Assembly (NCBI GenBank): GCA_003151665.1 | Contig: PLYD01000239.1 | Location: forward strand, 505-14,628 | Reading direction: 5' to 3' | DNA length: 14,124 nucleotides | Source: Candidatus Dormiibacterota bacterium | Lineage (GTDB): Bacteria; Chloroflexota; Dormibacteria; Dormibacterales; Dormibacteraceae | Part shown: piece after piece, positions 1-9,015 of the stretch | How the letters are laid out: the number at the start of each line of letters is the position of its first letter | Numbering within the stretch: position 1 is the first letter of the stretch | The notes under the pieces: generated by a model | The model's input: the letters and a program-made list of their open reading frames with translations, nothing else | What the model was told of the DNA's origin: nothing | Databases searched by the model: none | Program-made: the position numbers and the translations under genes

Positions 1-1017
1 CTCCAGCGGCTTCTCGGCTTCTATGTCTTCGGCTCGGCAGGCCACGATCACCCTGGTGAGAACGATCCGACCACGACCAACCCGAGCCTCATCGCCGGCA
101 CCGTGTGTGCGATCCTCGGCCTCAGCGCCTGCGTCATCGGCGCTTTGATCGTCGTGTTGATGCTGACCAGCCTGATCTTCCCCAGCCTGACTTTGAACGC
201 GCTGGTTGCGAAGAACATGATCTATTTCACCGGCCACACGCTCGCCAACCTCCAGATCTATGTGGCTGCCGGCATTGCCTACAGCGTTCTACCCTTGTAC
301 ACGAAGCGCCCCTGGCGCTTGAGCCGCGCCCTGGTTGCCGGCTGGCTGGCCACGCTGGCGATCGTCATGCTGGCCTTCTTCCATCACCTGTACCAGGACT
401 TCGCCCAGCCCGAGGCCGTGCAGTGGGTGGGGAACGTCGTCTCCTATGCGGCGGCTATCCCTCCCATGACTGTGACCATCTACGGCGGGCTGGTGCTCGT
501 ATGGCGCTCCGGCATCCGATGGAGCGCAGCTCCACTCTTCACGCTAATGGCCATGGCCGGCTGGGCGATCGGGGGGTTCGGGGCGGTGATCGACTCCACC
601 ATTTCGCTCAACCAGCTCTTCCACAACACGCTCTGGGTGCCCGCTCACTTTCACACCTACATGGCGTTGGGAGTGATGTTCTTCTTGATCGGCGCCACCT
701 ATCACGTCATCCCGAAACTCACCGGCCGGCAGATGAAGGAAAACGTCGGACGCCGTGCGGCGGCTCTGATGGGCTTCGGCGGTTACGGTCTGGTGCTGTG
801 CTGGTACATCTCGGGCAGTATGTCCGCGCCCAGGCGATATTTCTATCCACTGTCCGGCACAGAAGTTCTGGCGTGGGTCGGGGTGGCGTGCGCCGCGGTG
901 GCCCTGACGGGGGCTGTCATGGTCTGCTACGACCTCGTCGACGTCTTCTTGACCTCACCCCACTACAACCTCCCCAAGCCTGCACCCAGCTCTGAGCTTG
1001 CACCCAGCGAGGTCTAG
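1..1017 (+). CDS. Heme-copper oxidase subunit I, B-family-like (3' part, 5' end outside window)
   Basis: The frame is open from base 1, so the N-terminus (including the helix II heme ligand) lies upstream; 338 residues are visible. This is the catalytic membrane subunit of a terminal oxidase or NO reductase. Visible ligands, numbered from the window edge, are a Gly-His pair at H79, a His-His pair in FHHLYQDF at 128-129 (CuB-type ligands), and His-Phe-His in VPAHFHTY at 216-218 (heme ligands). The spacing, the HNTLWVPAHFH block and the PKLTG end resemble ba3-type (B-family) enzymes. At H79+4, where oxygen reductases carry the cross-linked Tyr (HPxxY), the sequence is HTLAN, so Asn83 sits there; Tyr occurs at +8 and +15. 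The +15 Tyr matches a K-channel Tyr of ba3 enzymes. About eight hydrophobic segments are visible. The next gene overlaps its end by 20 bp. Whether the substrate is oxygen or NO cannot be decided from sequence alone. Confidence 0.88.
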   Translation, partial: LQRLLGFYVFGSAGHDHPGENDPTTTNPSLIAGTVCAILGLSACVIGALIVVLMLTSLIFPSLTLNALVAKNMIYFTGHTLANLQIYVAAGIAYSVLPLYTKRPWRLSRALVAGWLATLAIVMLAFFHHLYQDFAQPEAVQWVGNVVSYAAAIPPMTVTIYGGLVLVWRSGIRWSAAPLFTLMAMAGWAIGGFGAVIDSTISLNQLFHNTLWVPAHFHTYMALGVMFFLIGATYHVIPKLTGRQMKENVGRRAAALMGFGGYGLVLCWYISGSMSAPRRYFYPLSGTEVLAWVGVACAAVALTGAVMVCYDLVDVFLTSPHYNLPKPAPSSELAPSEV

Positions 1018-1630
1018 ATCGGCGTCTGCGGGCGTCCGAGACTGGCTTACCGGGCCGTTGCTGCTGTTGATTCTTGTGTCGCCGACGGTAGCGGGTCTGA
1101 GTGCTCAGAGCCTGGTCATGCATCACTTCGCGCATTGGTTGTGGGTTGTCGCCGGAGCCATCGTTGGCTACCAGTTCCGCGATCTGGTGACGCTTCCGGG
1201 GCGAACTCTTGTGGCCTGGGCGGGCCTGGTTGCCGCCTTCTCGTGGCACTTGCCACCCCTGCTCAGCTGGGCCGAGACCAATCAAGGGGCACACATATTC
1301 GCGCACGTGACGCTGCTGGTCGGCGGCGGCGCCATGGGCTGGGCGGTGCCCCAGCTCAGCGGGGCACGGAAAGGAGCGCTGTTCATCGCCGCCAACGTGG
1401 TCATGTGGCCCATCGTGCTGGCTGAGCTTGCAAACGCCTTCGTTTATCCGAGCTACCCCGGCCAGGCGACCGCCGCTGGAATCGCGGAGTTGGTGGCGAT
1501 GCCGCTGGCCTGGTTGGTGCTCGCCTTTTGGGGACCACTTCGCCGAGGGCTTGCGCGACCCGGAGCAACCAATGCGGTGCAGGCGCTGTTTGTAGTCACG
1601 GGCCTGGTCGGCTGGGTATTGCCGTTCTGA
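998..1630 (+). CDS. CtaG/DUF1404-like integral membrane protein, probable oxidase assembly factor
   Basis: This 210-residue protein has about five to six hydrophobic segments. The pattern is an MHHFAH motif near residue 41, then SWHLPPLL, then a segment with HIFAH, ending in a hydrophobic C-terminus. The WHLPP...H...H arrangement is what I know from caa3-type CtaG copper-delivery/assembly proteins, and the small size resembles DUF1404 proteins; the exact family is an inference. The histidine pairs at membrane edges could bind copper. The TTG start at 998 overlaps the oxidase gene by 20 bp. No convincing Shine-Dalgarno precedes it, so translation probably couples to the upstream gene; internal TTG or GTG codons are alternatives. 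The position directly behind subunit I supports a role in assembling that enzyme. Confidence 0.62.
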   Translation: MHPARSRSASAGVRDWLTGPLLLLILVSPTVAGLSAQSLVMHHFAHWLWVVAGAIVGYQFRDLVTLPGRTLVAWAGLVAAFSWHLPPLLSWAETNQGAHIFAHVTLLVGGGAMGWAVPQLSGARKGALFIAANVVMWPIVLAELANAFVYPSYPGQATAAGIAELVAMPLAWLVLAFWGPLRRGLARPGATNAVQALFVVTGLVGWVLPF

Positions 1631-1736
1631 TGCCGAGACTGGCGAGGAAACTGCTGTCGGAATCAGTTGATCCCTTGTTCACCGTGACTCGAGGTCACTG
1701 CCGCCCGGCCTTTCCGCCGCCGGAATCCCGCCATGC

Positions 1737-2186
1737 GTGGAGAGATTGGACGAGACCTGGCGTCTGATCCATCTGGTCGCTGCGGCCTTCTGGTTCGGCG
1801 GCCTGATCTTCATTGCGGTGGTGGCCGTGATCGCGGCGCGCAATCTGGACCAGCCGACCTTCCGACGCTTGATGTCACGAACCGGACGTGCCTTCTTGTT
1901 CGGGTCCGTCATAGCGTGGGCCCTGATCGCCGTATCGGGGGCTGCGATGGCGTGGCCCCGGCTCGGCTACAGCTTCTCGGCGATCCCACGAACGGATTTC
2001 GGCCGCCTCCTGGAAACGAAGACCAGCCTCGCAGTATTGGTCGTGGCGCTCACCGGCGTTCACGCAATGGCCGGGCGCCGCACGGATTCTCGTCGCGCGA
2101 TCGCCGTCTCCCGCGTGGTGTCCACGTTGCTGTTCCTGGTGACGCTGGGGATCTTCTGGCTGGCGGTCAGGATGACCGAAGGCTAG
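1737..2186 (+). CDS. CopD-like four-helix membrane protein (copper transport/resistance domain)
   Basis: This 149-residue protein has four hydrophobic segments. The first is LIHLVAAAFWFGGLIF, the classic His-plus-FWxGG start of the CopD domain. A later TDFGRLLETKTSLAVLV block matches the 'tpyGrlLllK' block of the family and is followed by a helix with His (TGVHAMAGRR). CopD proteins are thought to move or sequester copper at the cytoplasmic membrane. The GTG start at 1737 places the first helix about nine residues from the N-terminus; no strong ribosome binding site is visible. The gene lies 106 bp behind the CtaG-like gene on the same strand, consistent with a copper-supply gene for the upstream heme-copper enzyme. 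It could instead be an uncharacterised DUF2269/DUF4149-type relative. The last 150 bp before the next, convergent gene hold only a small TCGTCG/CGACGA inverted repeat at 2201-2214. Confidence 0.6.
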   Translation: MERLDETWRLIHLVAAAFWFGGLIFIAVVAVIAARNLDQPTFRRLMSRTGRAFLFGSVIAWALIAVSGAAMAWPRLGYSFSAIPRTDFGRLLETKTSLAVLVVALTGVHAMAGRRTDSRRAIAVSRVVSTLLFLVTLGIFWLAVRMTEG

Positions 2187-2336
2187 GATGTCGCGTGGTA
2201 TCGTCGTGCGACGAGCGATCTTGGGCGGACTTCACCATGCCTATGCCAGGGCGGCATGAGTGACGCACTTTTGCCGTCAACGGCGAGCCAGGGGATCATC
2301 CGCGTGTCAATGGGCGAGCGATCTGGTTCCACATGG

Positions 2337-2861
2337 TCATTTGAGCGAGTGCGGTGCCTTGCGCTCGAGGATGCCGCGGACATAAGCAGCTTGAGCGGCC
2401 TGCTCAAAGTTGTGGCCGACCACGCTTATGAGTCGTATGCCCAGGGTCACGGGCGGGTCCCAACGCTCGTCGACAATGCGATCGAGGTCGGAGTCGGTCA
2501 CTGTGCGAACGAACCGAATTGTCATCTCATGTACGGCGTCGAAGTAGCCGCGGAGCATTTCGGCCTCCCCGGTGATTGCGGCAACCTGTTGGGCGGTATG
2601 TCCGTAGCCAGTATCTGCCGGATCAAATGGCAGGCCCCACCGTTGCGCCCAACCAGCTGACGTCCAGACTTGGGGACGGCCTGCGACGTCGGCGACGTGA
2701 TCGTCCGCAATCCGGCTCAGATGCCACACCAACCACGCGATCGAGTTCGCTTCCCGGTCGAGGCGAACCGTCAACTGATCGGGAGTCAGGCCATCGATGA
2801 CACCGTGCACTCGGTCGGGAATCCGGCCGAACGCGTCAACCAGCAGGCCACTGCTTGTCAC
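2337..2861 (-). CDS. DinB/DUF664-like protein
   Basis: This 174-residue protein is a predicted DinB-superfamily four-helix bundle. Visible hallmarks are ANSIAWLVWHLSRIADDH in the N-terminal third, with a metal-ligand-type His, and the C-terminal ISVVGHNFEQAAQAAYVRG followed by ILERK. The latter matches the family's 'H...HxGQaxYlRG' end, with Gln where the last metal-binding His is usually found. Family members include thiol-dependent metalloenzymes such as mycothiol or bacillithiol transferases; the substrate here is unknown. The frame stays open far upstream through the CBS gene, but the real start is GTG at 2861, because a GGAGG ribosome binding site (plus-strand 2868-2872) sits six bases before it and homology begins there. 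The start overlaps the CBS stop by four bases (GTGA). Confidence 0.72.
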   Translation of the reverse strand: MTSSGLLVDAFGRIPDRVHGVIDGLTPDQLTVRLDREANSIAWLVWHLSRIADDHVADVAGRPQVWTSAGWAQRWGLPFDPADTGYGHTAQQVAAITGEAEMLRGYFDAVHEMTIRFVRTVTDSDLDRIVDERWDPPVTLGIRLISVVGHNFEQAAQAAYVRGILERKAPHSLK

Positions 2862-3232
2862 GTGGGTCCTCCGTCTGAAGCATCGACCACCGGGAGTCGC
2901 ATTATGTGCACTTTGTGCATAAGCCGGGCAGCTTCGGGAACGGAAGCAGTCGGACCGATGGTGATCGTCGGAGAGGTCATCACATCCGCGGCCGTCCGGG
3001 CCGACGTCTTCGAACGCCCGATTCGGAACCGCGCACCCCTGGCGTCGCGCCCCTCCTCTTTGACCAGCAAATCTGCTGCCGACACGGTGCCGAGAACCTT
3101 GCCGTCCTCGCTTACGACAGGCAGGGCACTGACCCCATGGATCCGGATCAGGTCGACACAGTCCTTGAATTGGGTCTGAGTCGCGACGACGACGACTTCC
3201 TTGGTCATGACGTCCGCAACGGTCCAGCTCAC
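2858..3232 (-). CDS. Small tandem CBS-domain protein with shortened second CBS motif
   Basis: This 124-residue protein consists of two CBS motifs. The first covers residues 5-57 (VADVMTKEVVVV...SALPVVSEDGKVLGTVSAADLL). The second starts near residue 80 (TAADVMTSPTITIGPTASVPEAARLM...MRLPVVDASDGG). CBS pairs bind adenine nucleotides such as AMP, ATP or S-adenosylmethionine and usually regulate a partner; stand-alone versions such as mycobacterial Hrp1 are stress induced. The second motif ends right after its PVVDASDGG turn, so the last strand and helix (normally '...lvGivt..Dll') are missing. Neither of the other two frames restores them. The start is GTG at 3232 without a clear ribosome binding site. 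It is the first gene of a two-gene unit with the DinB-like gene and is divergent from the V-ATPase operon. Confidence 0.85.
   Translation of the reverse strand: MSWTVADVMTKEVVVVATQTQFKDCVDLIRIHGVSALPVVSEDGKVLGTVSAADLLVKEEGRDARGARFRIGRSKTSARTAADVMTSPTITIGPTASVPEAARLMHKVHIMRLPVVDASDGGPT
2868..2872 (-). promoter_or_regulatory. Shine-Dalgarno fixing the DinB-like gene start
   Basis: On the minus strand this reads GGAGG, six bases before the GTG at 2861. It lies inside the 3' end of the CBS gene. It decides in favour of the short 174-residue product over the much longer open frame that continues upstream to 3338. Confidence 0.7.
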
Positions 3233-3386
3233 GAGCTGATTCTGGCCCTGGCCGGAAGCGTGACCTAGCGACAGCAGTCCCCGGCGCTAGGGGTCGTTCG
3301 GCCCGCATCGGCCAAAGCCCACCAGCCAGGTGGCCCATGCAAAGGGGGCCACTCGCCCTTCGGCATTCTGGAGCCGCGAGGACAGA
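3233..3386. promoter_or_regulatory. Divergent intergenic region between the CBS gene and the V-ATPase operon
   Basis: These 154 bp must hold the promoters for both directions. I could not pick a convincing -35/-10 pair. Two inverted repeats stand out: CCTAGCG (3264-3270) with CGCTAGG (3285-3291), extendable past one bulged base to GACC/GGTC; and GTGGCCC (3330-3336) with GGGCCAC (3346-3352). A GGGTCGTTCGGCCC palindrome-like site at 3291-3304 fits the relaxed pattern GGGNC-N4-GNCCC. These could be operators or hairpins in the 5' leader; no assignment is proven. Confidence 0.5.
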
Positions 3387-3887
3387 ATGGGAGCGGAGAC
3401 GAATTCAGCGCCCATGCCTTTGCTCGACGACTTCTTGCTGCGCTTCCGGCGGGTCTGGGCACCGCCCGGTCCGGTTGCCGGCCAGGCCGCCGTTCCCGCA
3501 GACCTCGAGGCTCGGGTCGACGATGAGCTGCGCGAGCTGACGTCAGAGCTGAGTTCGATCGACGACGAGGGCAAGTCGATCGTCCAGACCGCCGAGGCTG
3601 AGGCGGCCAAGATCGTCGCCGCAGCACAGTCCGAAGCCGATCGTCTGATCGGGACCGCGCGAGGCAAGCTCCCAGAGGTACGCGCGAGCAAGGCTGCAGC
3701 ATGCATCCGCGACCGCAAGGCCGAAAGGGACCAGTTGACCGCCAGCGCCGAGAAGCAGGCCATCGACCTGCGCGATCGCGCCCTCTCGCGGATTCAGAGC
3801 GTCGCCGGTCGCGTGGTCAGCGACGTCTTCGAAGGTCTGGCCGGTTCGGTCGAGGAGGAGCATGCCCGCGTCGTGGGTGGCCGCTAG
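3387..3887 (+). CDS. V-type ATPase peripheral stalk subunit G/H (NtpF/AhaH-like)
   Basis: This 166-residue protein is mostly predicted helix and coiled coil. After a short lead (PLLDDFLLRFRRVW) come Ala/Glu/Arg-rich heptads, including QTAEAEAAKIVAAAQSEADR around residue 70, typical of the subunit that pairs with E to form the peripheral stalk. Homologs are usually about 105-110 residues, so this one is long. ATG at 3387 is chosen because GAGG at 3378-3381 lies five bases upstream; ATG 3414 is an alternative that removes nine residues, and an upstream in-frame ATG at 3330 lacks support. It is the first gene of the operon, and its end overlaps the subunit C gene by 26 bp. The subunit letter (G or H) is a naming choice; first position and composition support the call more than conserved residues do. 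Confidence 0.72.
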   Translation: MGAETNSAPMPLLDDFLLRFRRVWAPPGPVAGQAAVPADLEARVDDELRELTSELSSIDDEGKSIVQTAEAEAAKIVAAAQSEADRLIGTARGKLPEVRASKAAACIRDRKAERDQLTASAEKQAIDLRDRALSRIQSVAGRVVSDVFEGLAGSVEEEHARVVGGR

Positions 3888-4774
3888 CACTCGCGCCAGG
3901 CTCCTTGGCGACCGGCGCCTCGGTGGTGTGCGCGCCGCCGCGGTTGCGAACAGCAGAGGCTTGGGTCCGGCCCTTCAGATGCTTCAGGCCTCTCCATACG
4001 GAGCAAACGTCGATTCCGGCATGTCGCTCGAGGCCGCCCAGCGCCACGTTGCGGCCACCGTACTGTGGAACCTTCGAGTCCTCGCCGGCTGGCTCCCTCC
4101 AGGCGGCTCCGTAATCCTGCTGCCACTAGTGGCCTGGTTCGAGATCGCGAATATCGAGGAACGTCTGGCCTTTCTCTCCGGGGGCAGCCACATCGCTCCC
4201 TATCAACTGGGCAGCATGGGCTCGGCTTCGCGGGCGGTCTCCAGGGCGACAACTGCCGAGGCCGTGCGCGAAGGCTTGACCCGCTCGCGGTGGGGCGACC
4301 CAGGAACCTCCAACCCGAGTGGCATGGTGCTGGCGCTGCGCTTCAAGTGGGCTGGCTGGGTTTCCGGCTCGGTTCCGGGCGCTGCCGCCTGGGCGGCGAC
4401 CGCAGTCGCGCTCCTTGGGGCACGCGTTCGCTTTGCGTCGCCGGCGTCGCCGGCGGGCCTTCCGCAGATTCCTGCCACGGTGTACGGACTGCCGCCCGGC
4501 TGGCAGCACGTCGCATCCATACGTCAGTTGCGGGAGATCATGTCGCGCCGGCTGGCCTGGGTGCTCGACGGGGTGGAGGAACCCTCGGACCTCTGGGCGG
4601 CAGAAGCTCGCTGGTGGTCGCGTTTGGAGGGGGACGCCGCGCAGATGGTCTTGCGATCGCGCTACGGGCCGTCTGCTGTGGTGGGGATCGCCATGCTCCT
4701 CGGGCATGACGCCTGGCTGACCAGGGCGGCCTTGGCTGCGGCGGCGAGAGGCCTTCAGGCGAAGGGGGTGTTCG

Positions 4775-4788
<14 letters not shown>
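3862..4788 (+). CDS. ntpC: V-type ATPase subunit C/d (central stalk socket)
   Basis: This 308-residue protein is mainly helical and carries the features of the AC39/d family. It has an N-terminal ARLLGDRRLG-like start, a VAWFEIANIEERLAFLSGG block (the family's 'D..Nl...lr' region), and a final helical bundle with Arg/Trp-rich helices (LWAAEARWWSRLEGDA). The subunit caps the c-ring and couples it to the D/F central shaft. It is slightly shorter than the usual 330-350 residues. The start ATG at 3862 follows AGGAGGAG (3853-3860) very closely, within the end of the G/H gene; GTG at 3877 is an alternative with longer spacing. Its divergent sequence makes this the second least certain ATPase assignment, but the position between G/H and I fits. 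Confidence 0.75.
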
Positions 4789-6581
<1,793 letters not shown>

Positions 6582-6582
<1 letters not shown>

Positions 6583-6800
6583 TGGGCCGCATCGCCGCGC
6601 TTGGGGACGCGCGCCGGATCCAGGTCCTTGCGATCGCGGGGGTCGAGCCACATTCGGCGACTTCCGCCGATGAGGCTGTTGCGGCCTGGCAGTCGCTTTC
6701 TCCTGACGTAGCAGTGCTGATCCTCACGTCGGAAGCCGCTGCCGTGCTGGATCAACGGCTGACAGAGCGTCCAGATCTGCTTGTCACAGTGCTGCCATGA
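6582..6800 (+). CDS. ntpG: V-type ATPase central shaft subunit F (short)
   Basis: This 72-residue protein has the Rossmann-like core of subunit F: MGRIAALGD at the N-terminus, AGVEPHSATSADEAV, then PDVAVLILTSEAA and a final LLVTVLP strand. Family members are about 100 residues and end in a helix that packs on subunit D and can act as a regulatory tail; that helix is missing here. The start is a TGATG overlap with subunit K, and the end is an ATGA overlap with subunit E, so no extra sequence is available in frame. Together with D it forms the rotating shaft. Size, motifs and place in the operon support the call. Confidence 0.85.
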
Positions 6801-7291
6801 CCGGTCTGGAGACGGTTCGAAGCCATCATCTTGCCGCCGCCCGCGCGCGGGCAGATGCACTGCTTCGCGATGCTCGCGTGCAGGCGAAGCAGATTCTAAG
6901 TAGGTCGTCCGCCGACGCGGCTGCCCTGATCGTGAACGCGGAAAAAGGGGGTGAGGAGGCAGCTGCGCTCGACACCAGCCGCGAGTGGACCGCCGCTCGG
7001 CGTAGAGCCCGAAGCATCATTCTTGCCGCACAACAGGGCGCGTTCAGCGACCTGCAAGCTGCGGCTGCTGCAGCCGTGCGCGCAGATACCCGCTACCCCG
7101 TCCTCCTTGAGCGGCTGGCGGATGAGGCTCAGCGCAGGCTGGGACCGGGCGCCGATGTGGATGTCGATGCCAGCGGGGATCTGGGCGTCACCGCAATGCG
7201 TAAGAACAGGCATATCGCCTGGTCGCTCGACAGCATCGTCCGGGAGAGCATCGAAAGGCTGGGACCTGAGGTCGAGGAGCTCTGGCGATGA
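6797..7291 (+). CDS. ntpE: V-type ATPase peripheral stalk subunit E
   Basis: This 164-residue protein has an N-terminal half that is Ala/Arg-rich coiled coil (HHLAAARARADALLRDARVQ...). The C-terminal half is a small alpha/beta domain ending in SLDSIVRESIERLGPEVEELW, which resembles the family's '...n.ld..l......l.p.i...LF' end. It pairs with the G/H subunit to connect the A3B3 head to subunit I. It is somewhat shorter than the usual 190-200 residues. The start is an ATGA overlap with F and the end an ATGA overlap with A. No good ribosome binding site precedes the start, so translation probably depends on reinitiation. Confidence 0.85.
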   Translation: MTGLETVRSHHLAAARARADALLRDARVQAKQILSRSSADAAALIVNAEKGGEEAAALDTSREWTAARRRARSIILAAQQGAFSDLQAAAAAAVRADTRYPVLLERLADEAQRRLGPGADVDVDASGDLGVTAMRKNRHIAWSLDSIVRESIERLGPEVEELWR

Positions 7292-9015
7292 GCACCACTT
7301 CTGTGGGCAAGGTCCTACGGGTCAACGGTCCGGTGGTCGAGATCGGCGGCCTCGAGAACGTCGCCACCGCTGAGCTGGTGGAGGTCGGGCCTGACTGTCT
7401 GCCGGGCGAGGCGGTGACGATCCGCGAGGGAGTCATCACCACCCAGGTCTACGCCTACACCGGAGGTCTGGCCCCGGGAGACACCGCGCATGCCTTGGGC
7501 CGGCCACTATCGGTGGCCCTCGGTCCGGGCCTCCTGGGCGGGGTTTTCGACGGAACCATGCGGCCGCTCGATGCAGCCGGGGAGTTCCTTGAAACGGCTG
7601 GGCCTCCGCAGGTGAAGGCGGCTCGCGCGTGGGCCTTCACCCCGCGAGCAGCGGTCGGCGATGACTTGAAGCCCGGGGCGCTGCTCGGCGTCATCCAGGA
7701 GACGCCTGTGATCGAGCATCGGCTGCTCGTGCCGCCAGACGCGTCCGGCAGGCTGACCTGGATCGCTGTGCCTGGAGAGCACTCGGTCGATGACCGGCTT
7801 GCGACGGTCGGCAACGTAAACGTCGGATTCTCGAATCACTGGCCCGTCCGCAAACCCCGGCCGGTCGCGGAGCGGCTGCCCGCTGCCTCTCCTCTGGTCA
7901 CCGGGCAGCGGGTGCTCGACCTCCTGTACCCGATCGCGAAGGGCAGCACTGCATGTGTTCCAGGCGGGTTCGGCACTGGCAAGACGATGCTGCTGCAGCA
8001 GATCGCAAAGTGGAGCGACGCCGACGTCATCGTCTACGTCGGGTGCGGCGAGCGTGGCAACGAGATGGCCGACGTGCTCGATGAGCTGCCGCGCTTGGTC
8101 GACCCGCGCACGGGCCGGCCCTTGATGGACCGGACAGTGATCATTGCCAACACGTCCAACATGCCCGTGATGGCACGGGAGGCCAGCATCTACTCCGGCG
8201 TCACAGTGGCGGAGTACTACCGCGACATGGGCTACCACGCCATCGTGATCGCCGACTCGACGTCCCGGTGGGCGGAGGCGCTGCGCGAGTTCGCGTCGCG
8301 CACGGGGCAGCTGCCGGCTGAAGAAGGGTATCCGGCCTCCCTGTCGTCCGCGCTCGCCGCTTTCTACGAGCGGGCCGGGCTGGCGCGGACGCTCGGCGGA
8401 AGCGAGGCTTCGGTGACGGTCATCGGTGCGGTATCGCCGCCCGGAGGCGATGTTACGGAACCGGTCACGGCGCATTCGACCCGCTTCGTCCGAAGCCTTT
8501 GGTCTCTTGACCGTGATCTCGCCTACGCCCGCCACTATCCCGCCGTCGGCTGGACCGCCTCATTCAGCCGTGACGCCGAACGACTCGGCGCCTGGAAGGC
8601 GGCGCACGGCGACCCCCTCTGGGCTGTGCGCAGAGAACGTGTGATCGCGCTGCTGGGCGAATCGGACCGGCTCCGTTCCATGGCCGAACTGGTCGGTAGC
8701 ACCGCGTTGCCAGACCGCGAGCGACTCGTCCTGCTGACCGCGGACCTGATTCGAGAGGCCGTGCTCCAGCAGAGCGCACTAAGTCCCAACGACGTGTATT
8801 GCTCACCAGCCAAGCAGGCGGCGCTGATGGACGCGGTGCTCCAGGTGTACGACCACTGCCTTGAGCTGATCCAGGCCAAAGTGCCGGCGTCGATCATCGA
8901 GGAGGTCGATATGTCCGGCCTGGCGAGGGCAAAGGACGCAGGAGGCCCGGATGACATCGCAGCCGCGAGCTCAGCTCGCGACGGCATCCTCGTCCGGTTG
9001 CAGGCGCTCAGGTGA
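7288..9015 (+). CDS. ntpA: V-type ATPase catalytic subunit A
   Basis: This 575-residue protein is close to the family's usual 580-590. An N-terminal beta-barrel starts GKVLRVNGPVVEI. The non-homologous insert region covers roughly residues 110-190. The nucleotide domain has a P-loop GGFGTGKT at 226-233 with K232, and YVGCGERGNEM with catalytic E255. SMPVMAREASIYSG-like and DSTSRWAEALREFASRTGQLPAEEGYPASL blocks follow, ending in a helical domain. These are the defining motifs of the ATP-hydrolysing subunit, as opposed to F-type beta. The second P-loop residue is Gly where many homologs have Pro or Ala. ATG 7288 overlaps the E stop (ATGA) and follows GAGGAG at 7274-7279. The end overlaps subunit B by GTGA. 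Confidence 0.98.
   Translation: MSTTSVGKVLRVNGPVVEIGGLENVATAELVEVGPDCLPGEAVTIREGVITTQVYAYTGGLAPGDTAHALGRPLSVALGPGLLGGVFDGTMRPLDAAGEFLETAGPPQVKAARAWAFTPRAAVGDDLKPGALLGVIQETPVIEHRLLVPPDASGRLTWIAVPGEHSVDDRLATVGNVNVGFSNHWPVRKPRPVAERLPAASPLVTGQRVLDLLYPIAKGSTACVPGGFGTGKTMLLQQIAKWSDADVIVYVGCGERGNEMADVLDELPRLVDPRTGRPLMDRTVIIANTSNMPVMAREASIYSGVTVAEYYRDMGYHAIVIADSTSRWAEALREFASRTGQLPAEEGYPASLSSALAAFYERAGLARTLGGSEASVTVIGAVSPPGGDVTEPVTAHSTRFVRSLWSLDRDLAYARHYPAVGWTASFSRDAERLGAWKAAHGDPLWAVRRERVIALLGESDRLRSMAELVGSTALPDRERLVLLTADLIREAVLQQSALSPNDVYCSPAKQAALMDAVLQVYDHCLELIQAKVPASIIEEVDMSGLARAKDAGGPDDIAAASSARDGILVRLQALR

Noticed and set aside
105..995. Long plus-strand open frame overlapping the oxidase gene
   Set aside because: It encodes Arg/His/Gly-rich low-complexity sequence in the +2 frame of a clear heme-copper oxidase gene; a typical GC-rich shadow.
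2337..3338. A single 333-residue minus-strand protein spanning the DinB-like gene and beyond
   Set aside because: Its first half is a shadow frame of the CBS gene, with Arg/Gly-rich sequence and no domain. A GGAGG site and homology put the DinB-like start at 2861.
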